From positions 1-64,000 of the forward strand of contig NW_026645885.1 in NCBI RefSeq assembly GCF_949987535.1: a stretch of 64,000 nucleotides of DNA. Reading direction: 5' to 3'. The position numbers and the translations under genes were made by a program. The stretch comes from Balaenoptera acutorostrata (taxonomy: Eukaryota; Chordata; Mammalia; Artiodactyla; Balaenopteridae). The stretch's first letter is position 1; each line of letters begins with the position of its first letter. Of this stretch, positions 1 to 9,053 are shown piece by piece. The notes beneath the pieces are model-generated. The model was not told the origin of the DNA and made no database searches. It saw nothing but the letters and a program-made list of their open reading frames with translations.

Positions 1-190
1 TACACTAACCCTAACCCCTACCCTAACCCTAACACGTACCCTAATCCTAGCCCGTACCCTAAACCGAGCCCTAACTCTAAGACTAACCCTAACCCTAACC
101 CATACCCTACGCCCTACCCGAACCCCTCCCCGAACCCGTACCCTAAGTCGTACCCTAACCCACACCCTAACCCCAAACCTAAGCTACCCT
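1..190. repeat. Degenerate telomere-type (CCCTAA)n tract
   Basis: Eleven exact CCCTAA hexamers are interspersed with variants such as CCCTAC, CCCGAA and CCCATA, and with a recurrent CGTACCCTAA form at 35-44, 53-62, 137-146 and 149-158. The C-rich strand reads 5'->3' from the left edge, the orientation of a left chromosome end. No more than two exact hexamers occur in a row, so this is the decayed proximal part of a telomere or an interstitial/subtelomeric telomere-like block, not an active terminal array. Vertebrate telomere repeat identity is certain; whether the physical end lies just to the left cannot be seen. Confidence 0.93.
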
Positions 191-273
191 TGACTGCTTC
201 TGCCTCCAATAGATTTCCTAAGCACTAGTGTTTTAAGGAACACGTTAAAAAGAGAACCTTAATGTGATTTCTT
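191..273. other. Unassigned spacer between telomere tract and satellite
   Basis: These 83 bp contain no telomere hexamer and do not convincingly match the monomer. The last bases (from about 255) show a vague resemblance to the monomer end upstream of its CATGGGTCCC, so part may be a very diverged monomer remnant. No gene, no inverted repeat and no recognisable mobile element was seen. Confidence 0.6.
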
Positions 274-2018
274 CATGGGTCCCAATTCTCCAGGTTCAAG
301 GGAATCTTCCTACGTCAAAAACGTGCATGGGAAACCCAGAAGATGGTACACCGTGTGATCGGGAAAGGTTTCTAAAACGCACCTCATTTCTCATCTCCTT
401 GTGCTCGGGTTCTCCATTCGAGCCCGTTTACTAGCAATCTCCCTCCTTGGAGAATCAGCACCTTTAACCTTCTGTTCCGTACAGGTTGCAATTTGTCCTG
501 AGGATGAACGGGAAGAGGGGGAACCAATGAGAGGCTAGCTCTAGTGGTTGGGACAGGCACAGGTGACTCTATTTTCCCATCAGGAAGAAGAATTAACCAC
601 AGCTTCAGCCTGCCCCCCAGAACCAGAAGAGGGCCTGAAGCAATCCTGCGCTTTTGCGGCCAGCTCCCAAAAAGCGACTTGAAAAATGGAACTCAGGGGC
701 ACTGCAATTCACAAACCTGCAGAGTTTTAAATGATAACTCTCGTCCACAAATATATTGAGGGAAGGCAACGAAGAGGATTTGAAAGCAAGGCAGAATTGC
801 AGGAAACAGATTTCAGGAGGTAGATTCGAATCGCCTTGAAAGAACATAAAAAGCGGCAAAACGTGGACAATGATGCCCTTGGACAAAAAGTGCATATGCG
901 TTTTTTCCTGAATATATTCAGGAAAAAACGCATACGCCCTTTTTGGCCAACCAAGCAACCTGGAAAGGAAAATCAGCGCTCCAAAGAAGTCGGGTTCCCA
1001 GCGGGCAAAAGGGCCATGCGGAAAAAAGTCTCAAAACCAGAAAAGCAGGAGCGGCCATGGAGAAATGGGAGACTTGCTACGCTGATGGGCGGGATGTAAA
1101 TTGCCAACAGCCACTCTGGAGAAGTGTACGGTGTGTCCTGAAACATCTAAAAAACACAGCTTGGAGCACATAGGGCACTTACACTCATGGGCGTATAAAT
1201 TGGGAAAACTAAAAAGCAGCAAGACACAGGCACCCAAAAGTTTAGGGCTGCTCTGTTGACAAGAACCCCCACTTCTTTACACTTTAAATATCCTAGGAAA
1301 GAGAAAAATGGATAAAGAAGTTGGGGTCCTCATGTACAATGGAATATCACTCACCCATGAAATCAACGTCATAAGGCTAGTAGCAGCACGATGATTGGAT
1401 TTAGGTATGACGATTCTAAGTGAAATAAGTCACACAGAAAAAGACACTTATCATAAGATAGCACTTACAGAGGGAATGTAAAAACTGCTACACTTGAACT
1501 GAATTACAAAACAGAACAGAGTCACACGTTTAGAAAACACACTATGGCTGCTGAACTGGAAAGGTGAGGTGGGGTGATGCATAAAACAAGGGTTTCAAAT
1601 TAGCTCCGATACCGTTCAATAAACCCAATATGTAATAGACAAGACCTACTCCTTGCTCAGTGAACTGGACTCAACACCCCCTATTCACCGCACAAGAATA
1701 TATCTGACTAGTAAGAATCTTCAAAACTATGTATTGATATCTCTCTGTAAGTGAGTCAAGGGGGTGTAAAGCGGCATAAACACAGCCGTGAAAAGCAGCT
1801 AAACCCCATTATGAAAATAAATTACTTTTCAAAACCCGTGAAACAAAGACAGTGAAAGAGAGAGAAATTCTTACAAAATTCGTTCAGGGGCTGTGATGCA
1901 ACCTGGATTGACCATATCTAGACCCACAGCTGATTGAGACATAAGGGTGGACACTCATGGGGCTGAGAGGTTTGGTGAGGTTGTGTGAGCCAACGCACAC
2001 CCTTTAAAGTAATACTGC
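274..2018 (+). repeat. Satellite unit 1 (telomere-side, 5'-truncated)
   Basis: It begins at monomer position 14 (CATGGGTCCC). It is the most divergent copy and carries many differences not seen in the interior, for example CTTGTGCTCGGG, AAGCGACTTG, GGAAAATCAGCGC, AAGTCGGGTTCCC and GTCTCAAAACC, most of them shared only with unit 2. Its palindrome has three mismatched pairs. Confidence 0.93.
879..950. other. Imperfect palindrome of unit 1
   Basis: This is the same 72-bp inverted repeat as in interior monomers, but the left arm reads TTGGACAAAAAGTGCATATGCG, giving three mismatches against an intact right arm. All changes lie on the left arm. Confidence 0.9.
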
Positions 2019-3776
2019 ATGGTACCCATCCCATGGGTCCCAAATCCCCAGGTTCAAGGGCAACTTCCTACGTCGAAAACGTGCATGAGAAACCCAGAAG
2101 ATGGTACACCGTGTGATCGGGAAAGGTTTCTAAAACGCACCTCATTTCTCATCTCCTTGTGCTCGGGTTCGCCATTCCAGCCCCTTTACTAGCCATCTTC
2201 CTCCTTGGAGAATCAGCACCTTTAACCTCCTGTTCCGTACAGGTTGCAATTTGTCCTGAGGATGAACGGGAAGAGGGGGAACCAATGAGAGACTAGCTCT
2301 AGTGGTTGGGACAGGCACAGGTGACTCTATTTTCCCATCAGGAAGAAGAATTAACCAAAGCTTCAGCCTGCCCCCCAGAACCAGAAGAGGGCCTGAAGCA
2401 ATCCTGCGCTTTTGCGGCCAGCTCCCAAAAAGCGACTTGAAAAATGGAACTCAGGGGCACTGCAATTCACAAACCTGCAGAGTTTTAAATGATAACTCTC
2501 GTCCACAAATATATTGAGGGAAGGCAACGAAGAGGCTTTGAAAGCAAGGCAGAATTGCAGGAAACAGATTTCAGGAGGTAGATTCGAATCGCCTTGAAAG
2601 AACATGAAAAGCGGGAAAACGTGGACAATGATGCCCTTGGACAAAAAGGGCATATGCGTTTTTTCCTGAATATATTCAGGAAAAAACGCATACGCCCTTT
2701 TTGGCCAACCAAGCAACTTGGAAAGGAAAATCAGCGCTCCAAAGAAGTCGGGTTCCCAGCGGGCAAAAGGGCCATGCGGAAAAAAGTCTCAAAACCAGAA
2801 ATGCAGGAGCGGCCATGGAGAAACGGGAGCCTTGCTACGCTGATGGGTGGGATGTAAATTGCCAACAGCCACTCTGGAGAAGTGTACGGTGTGTTCTGAA
2901 ACATCTAAAAAACACAGCTTGGAGAGCATAGGGCACTTCCACTCATGGGCGTATAAATTGGGAAAACTAAAAATCAGCAAGACACAGGCACCCCAAAGTT
3001 TAGGGCTGCTCTGTTGACAAGAACCCCCACTTCATTACACCTTAAATATCCTAGGAAAGAGAAAAATGGATAAAGAAGTTGTGGTCCTCATGTACAATGG
3101 AATATCACTCAGCCATGAAATCCACGTCATAAGGCTAGTAGCAGCACGATGAGTGGATTTAGGTACGACGATTCTAAGTGAAATAAGTCACACAGAAAAA
3201 GACACTTATCATAAGATATCACTTAGAGAGGGAATGTAAAAACCGCTACACTTGAACTGAATTACAAAACAGAACAGAGTCACACGTTCAGAAAACACAC
3301 TATGGCTGCTGAACTGGAAAGGTGAGGTGGGGTGATGCATAAAACAAGGGTTTCAAATTAGCTCAGATACCGTTCCATAAACCCAATATGTAAGAGACAA
3401 GACCTATTCCTTTTTCAGTGAACTGGACTCAACACCCCCTATTCACCGCACAAGAATATATCTGACTAGTAAGAATCATCAAACCTATGTATTGATATCT
3501 CTCTGTAAGTGAGTCAAGGGGGTGTAAAGCGGCATAAACACAGCCGTGAAAAGCAGCTAAACCCCATTATAAAAATAAATTACTTTTCAAAACCCGTGAA
3601 ACAAAGACAGTGAAAGAGAGAGAAATTCTTACAAAATTCGTTCAGGGGCTGTGATGCAACCTGGATTGACCATATCTAGACCCACAGCTGATTGAGACAT
3701 AAGGGTGGACACTCTTGGGGCTGAGAGGTTCGGTGAGGTTGGGTGAGCCAACGCAGACCCTTTCAAGTAATACTGC
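2019..3776 (+). repeat. Satellite unit 2
   Basis: 1758 bp. It shares the outlier variants of unit 1 in its first half (positions 2150-2830), such as CTTGTGCTC, GAACTCAGGGG and AAGTCGGG. Its second half is already close to the interior type, so the edge divergence fades within this copy. Confidence 0.95.
2637..2708. other. Imperfect palindrome of unit 2
   Basis: The left arm reads TTGGACAAAAAGGGCATATGCG, giving two mismatched pairs. Both are shared with unit 1, so they mark the edge lineage and are not random private decay. Confidence 0.9.
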
Positions 3777-4998
3777 ATGGTACCCATCCCATGGGTCCCA
3801 AATCTCCAGGTTCAAGGGCATCTTCCTACGTCGAAAACAGGCATGAGAAACCCAGAAGATGGTACACCGTGTGATCGGGAAAGGTTTCTAAAACGCACCT
3901 CATTTCTCATCTCCTTTGCTCGGGTTCGCCATTCCAGCCGATTTACTAGCCATCTCCCTCCTTGGAGAATCAGCACCTTTAACCTCCTGTTCCGTACAGG
4001 TTGCAATTTGTCCTGAGGATGAACGGGAAGAGGGGGAACCAATGAGAGACTAGCTCTAGGGGTGGGGACAGGCACAGGTCACTCTATTTTCCCATCAGGA
4101 AGAAGAATTAAGCACAAGCTCAGCCTGCCCCCCAGAACCAGAAGAGGGCCTGTAGCAATCCTGCGCTTTTGCGGCCAGCTCCCAAAAAAGCGAGTTGAAA
4201 AATGGAGCTCAGGGGCACTGCAATTCACAAACCTGCAGAGTTTTAAATGATACCTCTCGTCCACAAATATATTAAGGGAAGGCAACGAAGAGGCTTTGAA
4301 AGCAAGGCAGAATTGCAGGAAACAGATTTCAGGAGGTAGATTCGAATCGCCTTGAAAGCACCTGAAAAGCGGCAAAACGTGGACAATGATGCCCTTGGCC
4401 AAAAAGGGCGTATGCGTTTTTTCCTGAATATATTCAGGAAAAAACGCATACGCCCTTTTTGGCCAACCAAGCAACCTGGAAAGGCCAATCAGCGCTCCAA
4501 AGAAGTCTCGCTTCCCAGCGGGCAAAAGGGCCATGCGGAAAAAAGTGTCCAAACCAGAAATGCAGGACCGGCCATGGAGAAATGGGAGCCGTGCTACGCT
4601 GATGGGTGGGATGTAAATTGCCAACAGCCACTCTGGAGAAGTGTACGGTGTGTTCTGAAACATCTAAAAAACACAGCTTGGAGAGCATAGGGCACTTCCA
4701 CTCATGGGCGTATAAATTGGGAAAACTAAAAATCAGCAAGACACAGGCACCACAGAGTTTAGGGCTGCTCTGTTGAGAAGAAGCCCCACTTCATTACACC
4801 TTAAATATCCTAGGAAAGAGAAAAATGGATAAAGAAGTTGTGGTCCTCATGTACAATGGAATATCACTCAGCCATGAAATCCACGTCATAAGGCTAGTAG
4901 CAGCACGATGAGTGGATTTAGGTACGACGATTCTAAGTGAAATAAGTCACACAGAAAAAGACACTTATCATAAGATATCACTTAGAGAGGGAATGTAA
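3600..4998 (+). pseudogene. L1 ORF2 C-terminal relic (representative monomer)
   Basis: This is a remnant of the last third of the L1 ORF2 protein, downstream of the reverse transcriptase. Reading the L1 frame from 4561, the relic keeps C at 4561-4563, GEMG, and CKL at 4612-4620. These match the Cys-rich C-terminal segment, but one Cys position is His (4573-4575) and another is a TGA stop (4600-4602). A one-base insertion near 4621 shifts the frame, after which QPLWRSV can be read. The stop at 4996-4998 (GGAATGTAA) matches the L1 ORF2 terminator. The 72-bp palindrome interrupts it at 4395-4466. The same stop and frameshift recur in other monomers, so the founder was already dead before amplification. 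Confidence 0.8.
4395..4466. other. Perfect 72-bp palindrome inside the monomer (unit 3)
   Basis: Two 36-bp arms meet with no spacer at 4430/4431 around CCTGAATATATTCAGG. From the outside in, the arm is TTGGCCAAAAA, GGGCGTATGCG, TTTTTT, then the centre. The outer 8 bp TTGGCCAA is itself palindromic, so it appears at both ends. Flanking bases stop matching immediately outside. The surrounding sequence aligns to L1 ORF2 on both sides but this block does not, so it looks like an insertion. As DNA it can form a cruciform; as RNA of either strand it can form one long hairpin. A short palindromic non-autonomous DNA transposon is a possible origin, but I do not recognise a family. Confidence 0.95.
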
Positions 4999-5342
4999 AA
5001 ACCGCTACACTTGAACTGAATTACAAAACAGAACAGAGTAACACGTTTAGAAAACACACTATGGCTGCTGAACGGGAAAGGTGAGGTGGGGTGATGCATA
5101 AAACAAGGGTTTCAAATTAGCTCAGATACCGTTCCATAAACCCAATATGTAAGAGACAAGACCTATTCCTTTTTCAGTGAACTGGACTCAACACCCCCTA
5201 TTCACCGCACAAGAATATATCTGACTAGGAAGAATCTTAAAACCTATGTATTGATATCTCTCCGTAAGTGAGACAAGGGGGTGTAAAGCGGCATAAACAC
5301 AGCCGTGAAAAGCAGCTAAACCCCATTATAAAAATAAATTAC
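4999..5342 (+). mobile_element. L1 3'UTR relic (representative monomer)
   Basis: Downstream of the ORF2 stop, the sequence keeps the order of L1 3'-end landmarks. These are a TTACAAAACAGAACAGAGT stretch near 5021, a GGAAAGGTGAGGTGGGGTG purine-rich stretch near 5084, CAAGACCTATTCC near 5157, GAATATATCTGAC near 5213, and an A/T-rich end ATTATAAAAATAAATTAC near 5325-5342 that corresponds to the L1 polyadenylation region. No poly(A) tail remains. The following bases belong to the ORF2-internal start of the next copy, so this point is the head-to-tail fusion junction. Confidence 0.75.
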
Positions 5343-5535
5343 TTTTCAAAACCCGTGAAACAAAGACAGTGAAAGAGAGAGAAATTCTTACAAAATTCGT
5401 TCAGGGGCTGTGATGCAACCTGGATTGACCATATCTAGACCCACAGCTGATTGAGACATAAGGGTGGACACTCTTGGGGCTGAGAGGTTCGGTGAGGTTG
5501 GGTGAGCCAACGCAGACCCTTTCAAGTAATACTGC

Positions 5536-7294
5536 ATGGTACCCATCCCATGGGTCCCAAATCTCCAGGTTCAAGGGCATCTTCCTACGTCGAAAACAGG
5601 CATGAGAAACCCAGAAGATGGTACACCGTGTGATCGGGAAAGGTTTCTAAAACGCACCTCATTTCTCATCTCCTTTGCTCGGGTTCGCCATTCCAGCCGA
5701 TTTACTAGCCATCTCCCTCCTTGGAGAATCAGCACCTTTAACCTCCTGTTCCGTACAGGTTGCAATTTGTCCTGAGGATGAACGGGAAGAGGGGGAACCA
5801 ATGAGAGACTAGCTCTAGGTGTTGGGACAGGCACAGGTCACTCTATTTTCCCATCAGGAAGAAGAATTAAGCACAAGCTCAGCCTGCCCCCCAGAACCAG
5901 AAGAGGGCCTGAAGCAATCCTGCGCTTTTGCGGCCAGCTCCCAAAAAACCCAGTTGAAAAATGGAGCTCAGGGGCACTGCAATTCACAAACCTGCAGAGT
6001 TTTAAATGATACCTCTCATCCACAAATATATTAAGGAAAGGCAACGAAGAGGCTTTGAAAGCAAGGCAGAATTGCAGGAAACAGATTTCAGGAGGTAGAT
6101 TCGAATCGCCTTGAAAGCACATGAAAAGCGGCAAAACGTGGACAATGATGCCCTTGGCCAAAAAGGGCGTATGCGTTTTTTCCTGAATATATTCAGGAAA
6201 AAACGCATACGCCCTTTTTGGCCAACCAAGCAACCTGGAAAGGCCAATCAGCGCTCCAAAGAAGTCTCGCTTCCCAGCGGGCAAAAGGGCCATGCGGAAA
6301 AAAGTGTCCAAACCAGAAATGCAGGACCGGCCATGGAGAAATGGGAGCCTTGCTACGCTGATGGGTGGGATGTAAATTGCCAACAGCCACTCTGGAGAAG
6401 TGTACGGTGTGTTCTGAAACATCTAAAAAACACAGCTTGGAGAGCATAGGGCACTTCCACTCATGGGCGTATAAATTGGGAAAACTAAAAATCAGCAAGA
6501 CACAGGCACCCCAAAGTTTAGGGCTGCTCTGTTGACAAGAACCCCCACTTCATTACACCTTAAATATCCTAGGAAAGAGAAAAATGGATAAAGAAGTTGT
6601 GGTCCTCATGTACAATGGAATATCACTCAGCCATGAAATCCACGTCATAAGGCTAGTAGCAGCACGATGAGTGGATTTAGGTACGACGATTCTAAGTGAA
6701 ATAAGTCACACAGAAAAAGACATTTATCATAAGATATCACTTAGAGAGGGAATGTAAAAACCGCTACACTTGAACTGAATTACAAAACAGAACAGAGTCA
6801 TACGTTCAGAAAACACACTATGGCTGCTGAACGGGAAAGGTGAGGTGGGGTGATGCATAAAACAAGGGTTTCAAATTAGCTCAGATACCGTTCCATATAC
6901 CCAATATGTAAGAGACAAGACCTATTCCTTTTTCAGTGAACTGGACTCAACACCCCCTATTCACCGCACAAGAATATATCTGACTAGTAAGAATCTTCAA
7001 ACCTATGTATTGATATCTCTCTGTAAGTGAGTCAAGGGGGTGTAAAGCGGCATAAACACAGCCGTGAAAAGCAGCTAAACCCCATTATAAAAATAAATTA
7101 CTTTTCAAAACCCGTGAAACAAAGGCAGTGAAAGAGAGAGAAATTCTTCCAAAATTCGTTCAGGGGCTGTGATGCAACCTGGATTGACCATATCTAGACC
7201 CACAGCTGATTGAGACATAAGGGTGGACACTCTTGGGGCTGAGAGGTTCGGTGAGGTTGGGTGAGCCAACGCAGACCCTTTCAAGTAATACTGC
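5536..7294 (+). repeat. Satellite unit 4
   Basis: 1759 bp. Private variants include AAAAAACCCAGTTG near 5943, CTCTCATCC near 6013, TTCCATATACCC near 6892 and CTTCCAAAATTCG near 7146. Palindrome 6154-6225 is perfect. Confidence 0.97.
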
Positions 7295-9053
7295 ATGGTA
7301 CCCATCCCATGGGTCCCAAATCTCCAGGTTCAAGGGCATCTTCCTACGTCGAAAACAGGCATGAGAAACCCAGAAGATGGTACACCGTGTGATCGGGAAA
7401 GGTTTCTAAAACGCACCTCATTTCTCATCTCCTTTGCTCGGGTTCGCCATTCCAGCCGATTTACTAGCCATCTCCCTCCTTGGAGAATCAGCACCTTTAA
7501 CCTCCTGTTCCGTACAGGTTGCAATTTGTCCTGAGGATGAACGGGAAGAGGGGGAACCAATGAGAGACTAGCTCTAGGTGTTGGGACAGGCACAGGTCAC
7601 TCTATTTTCCCATCAGGAAGAAGAATTAAGCACAAGCTCAGCCTGCCCCCCAGAACCAGAAGAGGGCCTGAAGCAATCCTGCGCTTTTGCGGCCAGCTCC
7701 CAAAAAAGCGAGTTGAAAAATGGAGCTCAGGGGCACTGCAATTCACAAACCTGCAGAGTTTTAAATGATACCTCTCGTCCACAAATATATTAAGGGAAGG
7801 CAACGAAGAGGCTCTGAATGCAAGGCAGAATTGCAGGAAACAGATTTCAGGAGGTAGATTCGAATCGCCTTGAAAGCACATGAAAAGCGGCAAAACGTGG
7901 ACAATGATGCCCTTGGCCAAAAAGGGCGTATGCGTTTTTTCCTGAATATATTCAGGAAAAAACGCATACGCCCTTTTTGGCCAACCAAGCAAACTGGAAA
8001 GGCCAATCAGCGCTCCAAAGAAGTCTCGCTTCCCAGCGGGCAAAAGGGCCATGCGGAAAAAAGTGTCCAAACCAGAAATGCAGGACCGGCCATGGAGAAA
8101 TGGGAGCCTTGCTACGCTGATGGGCGGGATGTAAATTGCCAACAGCCACTCTGGAGAAGTGTACGGTGTGTTCTGAAACATCTAAAAAACACAGCTTGGA
8201 GAGCATAGGGCACTTCCACTCATGGGCGTATAAATTGGGAAAACTAAACATCAGCAAGACACAGGCACCCCAAAGTTTAGGGCTGCTCTGTTGACAAGAA
8301 CCCCCACTTCATTACACCTTAAATATCCTAGGAAAGAGAAAAATGGATAAAGAAGTTGGGGTCCTCATGTACAATGTAATATCACTCAGCCATGAAATCA
8401 ACGTCATAAGGCTAGTAGCAGCACGATGAGTGGATTTAGGTACGACGATTCTAAGTGAAATAAGTCACACAGAAAAAGACACTTATCATAAGATATCACT
8501 TAGAGAGGGGATGTAAAAACCGCTACACTTGAACTGAATTACAAAACAGAACAGAGACACACGTTTAGGAAACACACTATGGCTGCTGAACGGGAAAGGT
8601 GAGGTGGGGTGATGCATAAAACAAGGGTTTCAAATTAGCTCAGATACCGTTCCATAAACCCAATATGTAAGAGACAAGACCTATTCCTTTTTCAGTGAAC
8701 TGGACTCAACACCCCCTATTCACCGCACAAGAATATATCTGACTAGGAAGAATCTTCAAACCTATGTATTGATATCTCTCCGTAAGTGAGTCAAGGGGGT
8801 GTAAAGCGGCATAAACACAGCCGTGAAAAGCAGCTAAACCCCATTATAAAAATAAATTACTTTTCAAAACCAGTGAAACAAAGACAGTGAAAGAGAGAGA
8901 AATTCTTACAAAATTCGTTCAGGGGCTGTGATGCAACCTGGATTGACCATATCTAGACCCACAGCTGATTGAGACATAAGGGTGGACACTCTTGGGGCTG
9001 AGAGGTTCGGTGAGGTTGGGTGAGCCAACGCAGACCCTTTCAAGTAATACTGC
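7295..9053 (+). repeat. Satellite unit 5
   Basis: 1759 bp. It is the first copy with CTCTGAA at monomer position about 520 (private CTCTGAATGC) and the first with CTAAACATCAG (8245), both of which predominate from unit 20 onward. Palindrome 7913-7984 is perfect. Confidence 0.97.

Larger units (their letters stand above)
3600..5342 (+). mobile_element. Representative 5'-truncated LINE-1 copy forming the satellite monomer
   Basis: This stretch follows one L1 fragment in L1 order. It runs from the ORF2-internal start near 3600, past a match to the ORF2 'CAGTATGGTACTGG' area near 3768, the 'CTTTTGC' area near 4166, 'GCACATGAAAAG' near 4357 (CCTGAAAAG here), the ORF2 C-terminal region 4467-4998, then the 3'UTR to about 5342. 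The strongest block is 4825-5000, with ATGGATAAAGAAG at 4825, TACAATGGAATATCACTCAG at 4852, then AAGTGAAATAAGTCACACAG and ATATCACTT. All are hallmarks of L1 3' ends in non-primate mammals. Age and decay are heavy. The 5' boundary is approximate (3594-3630). The copy lacks the ORF2 endonuclease and reverse transcriptase regions, ORF1 and the 5'UTR, so it cannot move by itself. The same map applies to every monomer. Confidence 0.85.
3777..5535 (+). repeat. Satellite unit 3
   Basis: 1759 bp; reference copy for the map given above. It has CCTGAAAAG at 4361 (Pro-type site), GGGTGGG at 4604, and private changes near 4750-4790 (CACCACAGAG, TTGAGAAGAAGCC). Palindrome 4395-4466 is perfect. Confidence 0.97.

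Noticed and set aside
3720..3795. GGTACCCATCCCATGGGTCCC as a functional inverted-repeat site
   Set aside because: The GGTACCCATCCCATGGGTCC stretch is a short imperfect palindrome, but it lies in ordinary ORF2-derived sequence; it was used only as a phase mark.
3777..4075. Recurring 79-codon (+) and 87-codon (-) overlapping frames
   Set aside because: They lie over each other in ORF2-derived sequence and have no recognisable domain or initiation context.
4380..4480. The same peptide (GRMRFFLNIFRKKRIRPFW) predicted on both strands
   Set aside because: A perfect palindrome read in the matching frame gives the same peptide from each strand; it is a symmetry effect, not a conserved protein motif.
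4079..4663. 194-codon open frame on the minus strand, recurring in almost every monomer
   Set aside because: It runs antisense to the L1 ORF2 relic and through the palindrome, matches no protein I know, and is cut short in unit 20. Its recurrence follows from array homogenisation, not from selection on a protein.
4352..4690. 112-codon plus-strand frame as a gene
   Set aside because: Only its last part coincides with the L1 ORF2 frame (QPLWRSV); the middle is encoded by the palindrome and the rest is out of frame. It is interrupted by stops in units 8 and 32.
4701..4720. GGGCGTATAAATTGGG as a TATA-type promoter
   Set aside because: It corresponds to the L1 ORF2 'GGGCATATACCC' region and has no other promoter element nearby.
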